Positions 46,683 through 59,639 of a DNA stretch of 64,000 nt are shown here, in pieces. A model generated the notes under the pieces. The model ran no database searches. It worked only from the letters and a program-made list of their open reading frames with translations, and was not told the origin of the DNA. Numbering within the stretch: the first letter of the stretch is position 1; each line of letters begins with the position of its first letter. The translations under genes were made by a program, and so were the position numbers. This DNA is from Puffinus mauretanicus. Taxonomy: Eukaryota; Chordata; Aves; Procellariiformes; Procellariidae. The stretch lies in contig JAJKFH010003627.1 of the NCBI GenBank assembly GCA_023333565.1, forward strand, positions 8,351,501-8,415,500, read 5' to 3'.

Positions 46683-49600
46683 CTGCAAGAGAAAGGAGAA
46701 ATTCATGCTGTGAGCGTCGCCGAGCTCTCTGCCCCTCGCTAAGCTGTCCTCAAAGACACGGAGAGCGTCTGCTGGGCTGGGGGGCTGCACTGGGACAGAC
46801 TGCCGGGCTGTGGGGCTGGCTCTGCTCTTCCCGTGGGACCCTGACCCACGAGGGGACCGGGCTGCAGGCTCTAGCAAAGTGCAAACGCATCAGGCAACAA
46901 AGGGATGGTCATTTTGTCCCCGGGTCTGGTGGCTGGGGCAGAATCAGTCCCTGCTGGAAGTGATGCGTGAGGACCACACCAGAAATGCACACGGTAAGGC
47001 GAAGGCGTGCTGACGTGGAGCCGTGCTAACGGGCCCTCGCCCGCCCCTCTAAGTGCCACTGAATCTCTCAATAGCTTTGTAAACTGCACTAAAGCTCTCG
47101 GCACCTTTGCAGCGCAACTACCTCTTCCTTCTGTAATGATGCTATTTATTTTAATAAGTAGCACAGAAAAAAAGGGCCTTTTAGAAGGTTAAAAAGATCA
47201 GTGATATTTGAGACCTAAGAAATCACTGATAAACTTCAAGTCAATAGTAGGTAAGTCTAAATTCTACACACAGTGAACTCTAGCGGGAAAATTACTGCAG
47301 GAGTTTGACAGCATCTAAAAAAATGTACACTGAGTTGTAAGTGAACTTTATTATGAGAAGAGTTTGAGGGAAAAATGCAATTTAAAATTCTAATTTAAAA
47401 TATAAATTAGCTAAACTAGGCTAAATGTAGCTCAATACATTGTAAAAAATGTACAGTGGAAATGCAGCTCTCCAGATGTTTGTTTCTGAGAATCAGCTGG
47501 CAAGATCCGACAATAAATGACTGCTCGGAGATGTGTATGTTTGCGAAGGGAAGTGTAGATATCATCTGAATTGGACAGGTCAAGTGTGGTGACAACATTA
47601 TTAAAAAGCATAATACCTTGGAGAAAGGCAAGTATTCCAGAAACATTTGCCTCTGGGCTGAAATGAAACGTGAAAAAATGTGCATTTTTTGGAAAGATAT
47701 GAGCAAGTGGAAAAATGACTCAGCATACAAATCGGTTCAGTCAGCAGGATGCGATCCCCGGGGCTCGGACAGCTCTCCCGGCGATAAAAGCACGGCAGCG
47801 CAGTCGGTGTGGGCACGGAGGCGGGGCACACTGGGGATGGAGACGGGGGAGGAGGATTTGGGGTGCTGGGTTCAAGCCCACGGGCATGAGCTGCCAGCCT
47901 TGCCACGAGGGCAAGAGCCGCATCCCTGTCTGCACTGCAGGTCTCTGCCATAAAACATGGCTCTACCAGCCGTGCAGAGGCGTGACGTCCTGAAAGGGGT
48001 CACGGGGGAGTTACCTGCTGGGGTGCTCAGTTACCTCTGGAGGCATGGTCCCTCCTGCCAACGCCGAGGGCTGTGCCGGCCACATCTCGGGGCTGGCACG
48101 CTCCTCAGCTCAGCCCGATGGGGATGCCAGGCGCTGGGAGGGCCTGCGGGAGCCGGTGGGACTGGGGGCACGCAGCGAGGGCTGCCCCAGGGGACCGGCC
48201 TCCGCTTCCCAGCAGAGAGATGGGCAGAGCAGGGGCTTCTCCTGCCTCGCATGTTGGCCAAACCCAACCGCTGATGGGTTTTGGTGAGCGGCTCATTTAT
48301 TTCTGGAGAAGCCCTCTGATAACCATGCGAAGCAGAGTGCAGACCCCGAGCTCCTGCTGTTGTTTGGTTTCTTTATTTTCTAATCGGAGAACGAGGACCA
48401 TTTCTGAAGAAACAGGTTTGCACATGTCCTACAAAACGGAGGGATGGAGGCTCAAAGCCTTCAGGTGGGACTCAGAACAACAGCCCTGATTGCAGCGGTG
48501 CTAATGCCCTTTCCCTCCTCTAATAAGCCAAGCACCCTGGAGCTGGGAGGGTTAAATCCGTTTTGTCTTCCAATGTATTCTGGAGAAGGGGAAAAAATAC
48601 CCATCTCCCCATTCCTCGGCGACAGACAGACAAACCCTCCCCGCCTCCAGCTCCCCCCTCAGCTTCTGGTAGCTCTAATCCAATATTATTATGTGAAAAA
48701 TGGTTGGGCTAGCTATGGAGACAGTAAATTAAACGTTATGTATTAGTTTTTAGCGTGTGGTCCCGGGAAGAACGCTGGCCCCATTTATTCCACAAACCTC
48801 CTGAGCACCATGGCGATGACCTCTGGAAAAACGCAGGGCTAAACTAATCCCAAAGATGTCAATCTCGAGGCCTCTTCTACATACACTTGCAGTTTAGATT
48901 AATAAACTGTCTATTTTTAAATTGTGTGCAAGCACTTCAATTCTAAATACCTCGCCGGCATGTTAAACACAGCGTTAGAGATGCCAAGTCACACTTCCCC
49001 TTCACTCTTAGGAAACTTGACTTCATTTGTTTTTCTCATTTCCGCGCGCGGTGCCACACTTTGCCTTTCAGGCAGCCATGGGAGCAGGCAGGGATGCAGG
49101 CTCGGGGGCTAAGGGATTAGGAAAGGCACTTGCCATCAGGGTGGCTTTCATTTCTGCATTAGGCCAGCCTCTCTGCCATCCTGATTTTGGCCTCTTTTTT
49201 CCCAAATGGTTGTGTTGGGGCTGTTTCCCGGTGGCTAAGCGGCGAGGATGCACGGCCACAGCACGCCAAGCCGAGGATTTGCTGCCCCCTGCACCCACGC
49301 TGCTCGCTCCCACTGGGGTCCCGGCGAGTGGGGAAGGGGCATCGATACGATCCCCATCCCTCTCTCGACCGGCATCTGGGAAGACGGCTGCGGAGAGGAA
49401 AGGCCTCCCAGTCCTCGTGCACGCCCACACTGCAGGGCAGACCCAAATTCTGGCTTCCCACCCCAAAAATGTGGCGCCGGTTGCTCTGTGTGCAGACGGG
49501 CGTGCTCCCTACCTCGGGAACCAGCCGCTTTGGCGTGGTGGGAACAAGCCTTGATGCTGCAATGTCCCTTTTTCCCCTGGGGAAAGGCCACCAGCCAGCT

Positions 49601-49869
49601 CATCCCCGCCTGGTTGCCAGTTCAGCCCAGCTCCCTTTCAGGGTACGTCTGAGCAGGGCTGTCGGGGCGAGAGCACCCTCCTCTCTCCCCGGTCCCCCCT
49701 CCCCTGGCAAACCACGGCTCCCAGCATCAAAGATGGAGCAAGGGCCTTGTGCGAGTGGCCGTGCAGCCTCATATTTCTCCCTCCCCTTTAAATCATCTCT
49801 CCATTGGGTAAAGGCACTCTCTGCAGAGGTTATAAACCCTGAGAGGATCAGCCTGAGCATTACACCTGG

Positions 49870-50125
49870 GGCAAGCTAAATAAAAAAAGGTCACGGCGCT
49901 TTTTAAACATGGACAAAAAAGCAGTAAAATGTGTTTGGAAAAAAAAATCTGGCATTAAATCATGACTTTTTGCCTGGCTTGCCTCATTAAAAGTGGCCTT
50001 TTGGAAGGTAAAATTATCATTGTAAGTGATAAGATCTTTAAGAAAATAATTCACGGCTTCTTCACCCTTTAATATGATAGCCGCCACCGGCTAATTTTTT
50101 TCTTAATGGCAACGAGGCCATCAAT
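49870..50125. promoter_or_regulatory. AT-rich intronic segment, candidate conserved element
   Basis: This block between two GC-rich stretches contains AAATTATCATTGTAAGTGAT, TTAAATCATGAC, GTGATAAGATC (GATA-like) and AATAATTCACGG. The abrupt composition change and dense TAAT/GATA-type cores suggest regulation rather than decayed repeat. No supporting alignment is available. Confidence 0.28.
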
Positions 50126-52084
50126 CTTGTCCGAGCCATGTACTCCCTCCTTCCTCCTGCCCCTCCTGCCATGCCGGGCAGCCATGGCCCCGCTTGGCGT
50201 TTCCTTCCCACCCCTTGGAGCCCAGCTGTGCCGTGCCGAGGGGAAGAGACATGTCTGGGGGTATGGCTTTACCTGCCTGCGTCCGTGGACCTGGGCTCTC
50301 CGCGGGGATGCGGCGCCGCAGGAAGCAGAGGCCGCGTAAGCCTTGCTGACGCTGCCGAGGTTCACACCCTGGCAGCTCCCGACACCCTCCACGGACCGTG
50401 CAATTCTGCAGAGCTGGGCTGCAGCGTCTGCAAACGTTTCAGCAGTCTCGTTGCAATTAGGATCAACATATAGTTTACGTATATAAATACACGGGCAGGT
50501 TCGGCGTGAATCAAATATGCCCCGTGCAGCTGGTGTGCCAGCTGCTGTGATCCCAGTCCATCGCTCTCCAGACCTGCTCCTCCCTGCTGGGGCGGAGGAG
50601 CCACAGGCGGCTCCGAGGCGATGCCGGCAAGGGCACGCGTGCCGACACGCGCCGGCTCCCGACCCACAGGCGCTCGAGGCGTGGGCCCGGGGCAGCGCGA
50701 GGGGAGGGGACGGGTGTCAGGGTGCAGCCACCGGCCCGAGGAAATGGATGGAAATTGCCGGCACGCACCGCCCCCAGCCCCGAGCGCTGCCGCTCGCCGG
50801 CAGCCGGGGCAGGTGTCAGCGCGGGGAGAGCCCAGCCGGTGCCGCTGACATTCTGCTGCTCTCAAGGCCAGTCATTTGAGAGTATTAAAGTGCTGGACTC
50901 CTGCTTTCTGATAGCCCTGGAAAAACACAGGGAGTCTATTTTTCTTAAACAATCCATCACAGCTGCTGTCAGCAGAACAAATACCCTAACCCCGCTTTTT
51001 ATGTATCTATATGGCCCTTTTTTTTTTTTTTTTATTTTGGCACAAAGTGTTCCCTGCTTGATGCATTCAGCTTTAACTCTGCCATCTAAATAGGTACTTA
51101 TCACTTAACATGGAGGTGATGGCTTGACATGTTTTCTATCTCCTGCCCTCCCCTCCACGGTAGGGAAGCCGTCAAAGTGTTGCTAATAGCTGTTATCACT
51201 TGGGAACTGTAACCCAAAAGCAATGAGTGATACCAGGCCTCGCTGTGATTTTCCCCCTTAACTCTGCTAGCCATTTTTTATGTTATTGCTGCAGAATCCC
51301 CTGACATAAAGATGCTACCATTAGAGTTGAGTTTCCTAGAAGCTTTTGGAGTGTCCACATTTGCTCCCGGGAAAGTTAGAGGTAAAATTATCTAGTGGCT
51401 TTTAGCTGGCAGAGATAAAGGTGGGATGGAGCTGGGGATAAAAGGCTTAAATGTGAGAAGGGTGTGAATAGTGAACAGAAATAATGGTATCGGCAGCTTC
51501 TGGCCTTCGCTGAAGGATTCCAGTGGTCCGCAAGCAGAATAAGCTTACAGAAATGTGAGCTACTGATTTATTTCTGTGCATGTTACGGTCACATCTGGAT
51601 TGCAACTGAGCTCTGGGTCCTCTTGGGAGAGACACCAGCTACACGGTGGGGAAAGGGTCCCCTTCCAGCAGAACTGCCCATTGGGGATGGAGGGGGAGAG
51701 AGGTCTGGCCAAGGGCTGCTGGGGTCTGCCAGCTTGTCCGGCTCCCCGCCGGGACCACATCCCTCTCCGCTCCTCCTGCCGAACGCAGCGGTTTCCCCTG
51801 GACTAATGGGAGGGCACAGCTGTTCAGCCCAAGGGGAGTGAGGGGCTTTGTTTCTTCATGGGGTAATTTGTTTTATGGAATAAAACCTGGCAGAGATTTT
51901 TTTTGGAGTGGCTCTGGTATTTATCACCCCGAACTGGCAGGGAGCGCGTTCAGCCGACACTCATCCGAGGTAATTTCCCCTCCTTCGCGTATCTGTGGGC
52001 TGCTCTTGTGTCCCTGGCTTGGCCATAGCTTTGCCACAACGCTCAGATTTAGCTTTCTAATCTTTCCTTGTAAATCACAGCTAC

Positions 52085-52205
52085 AGAGGGAGGGGGCACA
52101 GATACGGTGAGTGACTTCTCCACCCCACCCAGTGAGTCAGTGACACAAGAGAAGGAGTTAAAACCCCGGGGCCCTGACACCCGTCCCCTGTTCCTACCAC
52201 CAGAC
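52085..52205 (-). repeat. MIR/CORE-SINE-like fragment, reverse orientation
   Basis: GTGAGTGACTTCTCCACCCC, CACCCAGTGAGTCAGTGACA and GCCCTGACACCCGTCCCCTG match the familiar order of old SINE remnants (gtgacttgcccaaggtcaca, agtgagtcagtggcagagc, gaactcctgactcccagtcc). Confidence 0.5.
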
Positions 52206-54043
52206 ACGATATGGAGAAGTTAAATGATTGTGCTAGAAATTTCATCTCAAGCGAGGCAGCTGGGAAGGGCTTAATACAGACATTCTGTCAAGGTTTAAGG
52301 CTCCAAATCTTGCTTGCTTCAAAGCTCTTTTTCCTTGGAGGGCTTTAGTGGTCAAATTTCCCTCTAGGTGCTGTAATTCTCTCTCAAACTGCTCGGTGAA
52401 GCTGTAAAATCACGGGGGCGGGTGGGGGAATCAGAGGGCTCTGGCACTGTGGCTCGGTTCCCAGCTCCGCCGGAGGTCTCGGAGCAGCGTGCTGGCCGCC
52501 TGCCTGCGGGCACCCTCCGAGGAGGTGGGTGCACACCTAAACAAACCGGCCGCAAGCTTCTGCTGGGCGCGGGAGATGGATTTTGGCCACTTGCTTCAGT
52601 GTTTGCAGCAAGAGCCAGCGCACGGGCTGGACCGTTAGTGGGAAAGGCAATTTGCAGTCACGTATTAGGAAGCAGCAGTGGAAAAGGAATGCCGGACCCG
52701 CCATGAGAGCCGGGATGCTTCGCAGAGCCCAGCCTCTTCCCCTTCAGCGGTCAGTACCGGCACTTTCACAGAGGATATAAGAAAGTTCAGTGGACGCTGT
52801 TAGGTGACAAGTAACGGTCTGCAGCTAATATCCTGAAATTTAGGGGTTGAGATCTCTCCGGGCAGGGATGATAGCCCACCTAGATGATAGCCCGCGGAGG
52901 GAGAGCCGTAGGCCAGACAGGCAGCGGCAAAGAAGTGCTCCTACATCGCTAGGAGGGCCTGGGGACGCTGACTCTCGGAGTTACTGCCGGCTGCTCAAGG
53001 AAGAGCAGGAACAGCGGACTTAGACTGCTCATACACCTCGCCAACACGGGTTCAGCTCAGCACAACCCCTTGCAAGAGGCAGCCAAGGCAAGAGGGGAAA
53101 GGTAAGGGGAGGGCGTGAAACCCAGGAACGATGCCTGGGGGAACTGCGTGCTGCTGACAGCTACCTACAGACGCCGGGGCAGCCACAAGCCTGCACGGAG
53201 CCCGTGGTGTTGTCTGCAAGACATCCCTGATGCCATGCCTGCCTGAAACATGGCCTGTGGCCACACTGGGGACTGCTGCAGGGAAGCTCTGGGCTCACAG
53301 AGGTCTGGGGCATGGCTGGCTTGGACACACCTTCAGAAAGTGCCCTTCTGAGTGGCTCTGGTGTTGGGTTTCCTCAGGGTGACCCAGAACAACAGTGAAA
53401 GGTTAGTGAGCAACGCTTGGCCCACACCAGTGAACGGGACCATGGAACCGTGGTCTCTAGCTGAGCAAGAGCAAGGACATCCTCCATCCCTTCCCATGGG
53501 CGTGAAGCATCTGTTCCCACCAACACCGAAACTTCTCCTGGGTGAAGAATTTCCTTTCCCACCCCTCCTCTTCCTCCTGGTGTCTCAGACATGTCATCAG
53601 AGAAGGATGCTACAGATGTCCAGGACTCTCCTTGAAATCCAACGCATGAGGAAGACCTTTCCCAGAGCAGGACCGCTGGGTGTGCTTTCTGCAAAGGAGA
53701 TGGGCTTTCAGCACCTTTTTGCACCTCTGCCTTCTGCAAAGCACAGGCATGAAGCAGCCCAGCAAGAGCAAGCCATCACCTTGACCTGTGGGGGCTCAAT
53801 GGGCTACCTGGCTCTCAGCAACATGAAGATCAAGGCACCAAAGGCTACCGCAAGCCACGGGGTGAGCATCCAAGCTTGCAATCAGGGACAGAAGCTGCAG
53901 CTGGAAGGAGGCAGCGCTGTTCCCCTTGCTGTCTGCAGGCCACGGGACTTCCTGAAGACACCAAGCAGCTCTCTCAGGCCCTTCTCCCCAGCCAGAGGCT
54001 GGCAGAGCCCAGCTTGCTGTCACCAGCTTGCCTAAGTAAGTGG

Positions 54044-54077
54044 CAGGGTTGGATAAAAATCAGGGTTGGATAAAAAT
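54044..54077. repeat. Perfect 17-bp tandem duplication
   Basis: CAGGGTTGGATAAAAAT occurs twice back to back (54,044-54,060 and 54,061-54,077). Likely a small replication-slippage event. Confidence 0.95.
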
Positions 54078-57000
54078 CTCATCCTGAGGCTCACTACACA
54101 GGTTTGTCATCTGCTTGTCCAAGTGGCTTGTCCACACTGGCATACCACCATCGATTGGGCTTCGTCACTAACAGAAAGCAAACGAGGACCCTGAACGCTG
54201 TGGAGCTATTTGATCCTCAGCGCTGCTCTCCGAGCTGCCTTCGCAGAGAGGGAGCCCAGGCAGCGAGCAGATGTGTTGGCCGGAGCCCCCCATCTCGCAG
54301 CCCTTGCTTGGCCGTCACTGCCTCCGTCGGCTCCGATAATAGAAGAACCTGATACAATAATCCTGCATTCATCACATCCCATGTTGAGTGATTGGATTTT
54401 CTTTGACATATTGCCATGAAAATTGACCCAGTGCAGTGAGTGACAGCTCTTCAGGGGCAGGAAAGCAGCGAGAGAGGAATACGTGTTTACATCTGGGCTT
54501 TTATTGCCAGGAGAGATGTTTGCCAGGGCAATGGCCGGGTAGGGATGGGAGCAGAGCCAGGAGACAGAGCATGGGGGGAGTTAAATCCCCTGCCCCCAGC
54601 TGCACCCCACGAAGAGTCTTAAGCCAGCATAGAAGCAGCGACAGCCCATGGTAGTGTACGCAAAGACCCTAAATGAGAACTAAAGTGGTCTTAAAGCCAC
54701 CAGCGACCACAAAGGTAACACCTTTGATAACACCAGCCTGCACCCGACCCCAGTTCCCATGTCCCTGAGTGGAACCAGGCTGCCCGTGCTGCCAGGGGAT
54801 GCTCCCGAGAGGTGGGGAGGTGCAGCCCCTTTCTCCCGCTGCTGAGCTGCTGGAGATGCTGGCCCTGTTGTTGGCACCAGGAGAAGGACCGGCAAGGAAA
54901 TGTCGCAGCAGTCCCCGTGATTTCTTCCACCAGTGCCCGGGATGGGAAGCGTGACACGGCACAGGTTCCTAGGCGGTGCCTGCCAGACCTCCAGCAATGC
55001 CAGGGTGCCTGGGCATGGGCTGCAAGCCCACCCGCGGGTCTGTCCTCCATCCCTCCACCTGAGACCCCTGTTAAGGGTGGCCCGGAGGCCCAGCTTTGTC
55101 CCCAGCAGGACTTTCTCGAAGGGACTTCACATCCTGATGGGCTATTCCCACCCCATGTTGCAGATGCTCTGTGGGCACAAAGGGAAAAAGCAGCCTTCAT
55201 CTCCCCACCACCCTCCTCCTCAATCCCATGCAGTTACAAAGGAGCCTTTAATACCAAGCTCAGGTGGAGGTGACAGCGTGTGCCTTCCCATGCCACACAG
55301 GACTTGTCTCCCAGCAAAAGCCACCTAGAAATAATGAATCCTCCTGGGCTGAGGGGCTTTCAAGCTCTCTGAGAAGGGAATGAAAGATTTCCTGATTTCA
55401 CCCTCTCCCTCCCTGCTCTCCTGGCTTCTTGAAGTTAATGTTCTTAGTCCTGGACGTGACGGGCAAAGGGAAAAGATCCATGTGGTGACAGGGGACGATT
55501 GATCTCTTTTACATAGAACGACGCTCCAGTCCCAGTTTAATCCCCTCGCTCAAGGCAAATGGGATTCTTTGTCAATGGAAACTTCAAAAGCCCGGCCCTG
55601 CCGCGAGATGGACCTTCTTCTTTATCTGGTCTCTGTCAGTCACTCGCTGCGTTTCCCTCCAAACAGCTAATCTGTCTTCCTAGCCGTCCTTCTCCCTTGC
55701 AGGCGATGTGTTTGGGACCGTTGAGTTATCTACACTCAGACCTGATGAGGAGGGAAAGGGAAGCTTGCGGAGTCCAGCTGCTTTCATTTTGTGGGTGCCC
55801 TTTCCAGCTCCTTCGAGACGTCCCAAGGCAGCCTCATGCTCCGTGGATTATCAACCGTGGGTGGGTTTGGGGGTTGCTTTCGGCTCTGCTTGTTTTTCAG
55901 GGGAGAAACAGTCAGGTCTCCGGTCTCCTCCCGGACAGGGCACGGGAGACAAGGATAGTCATGCAGGAGATGGGAATGCCAAAGGTGTGGAGCATTACGG
56001 AGTATCAGCATGATCTTTATTTTCCCTTATGGGGTTTGGGAAATTGTTGGGTTGACTTGGGAGGTGTCCCTGCCTGCTGGGAACTTGGGTCAGCACGGTG
56101 GCTCCCCAGCCCCTCACTTGGTGGAGCAGACAAGGTGTTTATGTGCTTGGCAAGACCCAGCTCCAAGGGGAAAACCTAGAGCTGAAATGTCAGTCTCCGT
56201 TTCTGACATCACACACCAAAAACGACCCAAAGCTTCCAGGAAAAAAAAGGGAGAGTGAGACCTGAAGTCGATTCTATTAAAACAAGCACGAAGACATCTC
56301 CCAGGAGATGCCGGGAGATGGCACCTCCCTGGAAGCCAGGAGGCTCTCTGGCTTGGTCTGTGTCACCAGAAGTGTAGGAAAGCCTGGACCACTTGCCTTT
56401 GCCCGCCTTGGGGAGCACAGCGTGGTTTTCAGAGGCCGTGCAATGCCCAGCTGCCCTGCAGTGTTCCCTGCCACCCACTTGCCTGCCCAAGCTCTTGGCC
56501 TTCCCACCACCGTATCACATGAAGTCCAGCTAACAGTAATGCTAATTAGTAAACGATGCCCGTTGCAGCGACGGCGTGATGCTCTGTGCATTTTGTATTT
56601 TTGCATTCTGAGCCAAGGGGATGGGAGGTGGGTCCTGGGGAGGGGGATGTGGCTGAGACAGGGTCTTTTAGTGATTTGGGCTCCTTCTCAGGTGTGTTTC
56701 ACTCCACCTGAGGCAGTCCCGCTCCCCTCTTCCAAAGCTGGCATATGGCTCTGGCTCCAGGAACTCCCGCACGTGATTTCCCAGGCTGAGCTCAGCCTGC
56801 GTGTGATCAGCTCTCATTAGCTGTCATTAGACACAATCTGGAGTCCCGGAGCCCGCCGGGTCCTTCAGCTCCACCATCCCTTGGCTGCACGGGGAACGAG
56901 AGAGCCCCTGCAGGTACTTGACCGCTCCAGCCCAGCGGGTGAATGGGGACAGCAGCAGCCCCCAGTGCTGGCCGGCCCCCAAAGCACGGCCACCTTCCCG

Positions 57001-57095
57001 GGGGACACCGAGTAGCAGGAGAGGGAGTGGGAAGGCGAGGGGGTGTAAAGAGCATCCCTTGGGGCGGGGATACGTGCTGAGTTGTGCTCACTTAC

Positions 57096-57141
57096 CTTGG
57101 GGGTGCCCGCTGCCATGGCATCCTTCAGGATGGAGCTCTTG
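57096..57141 (-). CDS. RNF220: RNF220 coding exon (first one in the window), 46 bp
   Basis: Read on the minus strand, the acceptor is ...cttggcag and the donor is AAG|gtaag. One base completes a Ser codon begun in an upstream exon, followed by 15 codons reading KSSILKDAMAAGTPK. This closely matches the human segment KNSLLKDAMAPGTPK, which follows the first zinc-binding segment of RNF220. The exon enters with one base needed to finish a codon and ends at a codon boundary, so skipping it would shift the frame. The preceding exon, with the first C-x2-C segment, was not found to the right and is probably outside the window. Confidence 0.93.
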
Positions 57142-57754
57142 CTGCCAAGAGAGAAGAGAATGGGGTCAGAGTCACAAAACCGCTGTGGCTGGCAAGGGGG
57201 GAAGCACTTCGAGGGATCTCACGAGGTCAAATAGCAAAGCACAGGGCTCCCCTTCCCTGGATCAACGAGAGCCTCCTCACCCTGACCGGAGGGGCACGGA
57301 AAGGAGGGCAGCGCCAACTATTTCTCCACCTGGAATAAAATGGTCCTATGAGTGGAACCCCCCAAACCCAGACACGCGATGCAGAGTCAAATCCCAACTC
57401 TCCGCCTCCTCGGGGGCTTGCACAGCTCCTCTCCCAGCCCTGGGGAAAAGCGGGGAGCGAGCCTGCAGGGCCGCTGGGAAGAAAGCCGAGGAGAGGGGAG
57501 CGGAGGTGGTGAGCCCCGCGTAGGGTCAGGCACAATAAAAAAAAGGAGGGAAGGAAAGAGAAGGCGATTAAATCGGCATAAGAGCAAGGGAAAGGAAAGA
57601 AGATCCCCTCTGCTCCAGCTGCGCCTTGGAGGCAGCAGCTCTGCCGGAGGCTGGAGTGATTTGTTAATTCAGCTTGTTCCCCATTTAGCAGGGAAGGAGG
57701 TCCCCGCCACGGTGCTCCTCCTCGCCTGCCCTCGCCAGCGGGAGATGCTATAGA

Positions 57755-57960
57755 TTTAATAACACCTTCCCCCCTCCAGACAGGTTAAACTTGAAACAAT
57801 TACATATCAAAGCCGACATGGCGGGGAGGCCTGCACTGTAATTTTTTGGTTATTAAAGTAATCTCTCTCATGTAAATTCTCCTGCTAACATGCTGCAAAC
57901 AGCATTAGGAAATAAATTATTTCCCCATGATTCGATTTGTCAATGCGAAGCACCTGCAGC
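57755..57960. promoter_or_regulatory. AT-rich intronic segment, candidate conserved element
   Basis: About 600 bp upstream (in gene direction) of the 57.1-kb exon, an AT-rich block carries TAATTTTTTGGTTATTAAAG, AAATAAATTATTT and ACAATTACATATCAAAG (which includes a TCF/SOX-like ATCAAAG). It stands out from the GC-rich flanks. No coding potential is seen. Confidence 0.3.
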
Positions 57961-58055
57961 AGGCAAAAGGCTCTTGAAATATGTTGCCAAGCCCAGTGCC
58001 TGTGCTTGTGAGCGCACGCTGGTGGGGCGGCTGGCTCCCAGCTCCCCATAGCCCC

Positions 58056-58128
58056 GGGGAGATGATGGATGGGTGGGTGGAGGGGGGAGGTTAGCGGGGG
58101 GAGGCGGAGGTTGGGGAAGGGGGGGGAA
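58056..58128 (+). repeat. G-rich tract with G-quadruplex potential
   Basis: Runs of three to eight G are separated by short loops (GGGTGGGTGGAGGGGGGAGG, then GGGGGGAGGCGG and GGGGAAGGGGGGGG). This fits intramolecular G-quadruplex rules several times over on the plus strand. It is non-template for RNF220, since the gene is on the minus strand. Confidence 0.7.
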
Positions 58129-58280
58129 TGGAATTGTGTTTAATAACAAAATTTGTATGCAAGCCTGCATCCAGGCTAAGGATGAGTGATCGGCAGCCAG
58201 AAAGTATTAAAAAGCCTCGCTAAACAGATGCTGACAATAGAACAAGACATATCAAATCAGATCTACTTCAGAAACATTAA

Positions 58281-58320
58281 TATACACACGCACACACGCT
58301 CGCCCGCGCGCGCGCGCCCG
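58281..58320. repeat. Alternating purine-pyrimidine tract (CA then CG)
   Basis: A (TA/CA) stretch merges into CGCCCGCGCGCGCGCGCCCG. Alternating CG and CA steps have Z-DNA potential. It lies about 150 bp from the G-rich tract. Confidence 0.75.
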
Positions 58321-59639
58321 GCTCCGCACACCCGCGCTCCTTTCTTCTCAATCACAGCAATATGGGAGACATCAATAAATTTTTATGAGACTTTTAGAAG
58401 ATCAACACGGTACTAGATGTGACAAAAAAGCAATGTGCCTGTCATGTTCGCTTTGTCGGGGACACTTTAGCCCCAGATGCCGAGCTGCAGTGGCAGCGGG
58501 GAGAAATTGAATTTGGCTGGCTTTAATCTGCCTTGATTTGGCAGATGGCTGGGTGTTATGAAATGAGCAGGGATGGAGGAAGGTGTTTTCTCCCGGGGCT
58601 ACAGCCCCTCTCCTCTCCCAGTGCCACCACCCTCACCCCCCACCCAGAAACAGGGGGAACCATGCAGTTATCCATCGCCATCAGGTCACCCCAAATGCTG
58701 CAGCTCCGCTCCCGGAGCAAGCGGCTGTGGTTTCTGGGGACCACCCATCGAAGGGCTGGGGCATCGCCTCCCTTGCAGTCCCCCCTTGCCGGATGCTTGC
58801 TGGGGGGTGCAGGATGCCCCCCCTGCCCCAGCTCTACCCCCCCGCTCTCGGGAGGCGGCGGGGAGCAGAGTCAGTCCCCGCTGCCCCCGGAGGTGCAGCC
58901 CCGATGGGACGGATTTCCAGCCCTTCCCCGTCTCCAGCGCTACCTTGAATTTCTCAGTCGCCCAAGGTATGAAACAACTTTTTTTTACTTTTATAATCCA
59001 AACGCCAGGTTAAAAAACCCAACTAATTTCCTCCCTTTTCTTGTTAAAGGTGTTTAAAATTATTCCTTTTCGAGGGAAAGAGGAAGAATCTCATTAATTC
59101 CTCCCAGAAATGGTGTTAGCGCCAGGAAACTGGAGTTTTCAGGACGAGAGTCTCTCTGGTCAGCTGAAAGGCCAAGGCTCTGCCGTTGGGACTGACGGGG
59201 AAGGGAACTGATTTAGATAAACTCTGCCAAGTTATTTTATTCTTAATTTGGAGGATTATTAAGAACCACCCCGCTCCTTGCAATTTAACCCTGCTCTATT
59301 GCTAATAAGAGTTTGCAATTTGTTTTTATTTATTTCCAGAGACGGGTCAGGAATGGGCACAAGCCCTGGTCATCCGAGTTGCAAGACCCTGCAATTTAAG
59401 GGTGCTTTCCTTCACCCGATAACCAACCCCCTGAATCACCGCGACTGCAGCCCCCCGTGCCTCTTAAGGATGCCGGCAGCGGGCTGAGAATCGAAAGGCC
59501 ATCAGCAAAGAGAAACCTTCCCCTCCATAAACACCGCAGACAAATTAAAAATGGTAAAAGGGAAATCAAGACCTTTAAAGTTCAAACACTTTTCGGTGCC
59601 TTTTAAAGTTTTTTCGCTCTAGGCCCTTGCAGAGAGCAC

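Larger units (their letters stand above)
46683..57095 (-). other. RNF220: RNF220 intron between the 57.1-kb and 46.6-kb exons, 10.4 kb
   Basis: Donor AAG|gtaag, acceptor tctcttgcag, phase 0. It is GC-richer than the left half of the window, which produces many chance open frames (up to 230 residues). Its distinct parts are AT-rich islands near 47.2-47.5 and 49.87-50.12 kb, a poly-T run at 51.02 kb, an old SINE fragment at 52.1 kb and a 17-bp duplication at 54.05 kb. Confidence 0.88.

Noticed and set aside
47390..47410. CTAATTTA-AAATA-TAAATTAG palindrome
   Set aside because: Arms of 8 bp in very AT-rich sequence are expected by chance.
49187..49879. 230-residue plus-strand open frame
   Set aside because: It lies in a GC-rich intron, with competing frames of similar length on both strands and no recognisable domain. 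Better explained by composition.
53352..54035. 227-residue plus-strand open frame
   Set aside because: Intronic, with no motif I recognise, and an overlapping minus-strand frame of 121 residues. No splice or promoter context.
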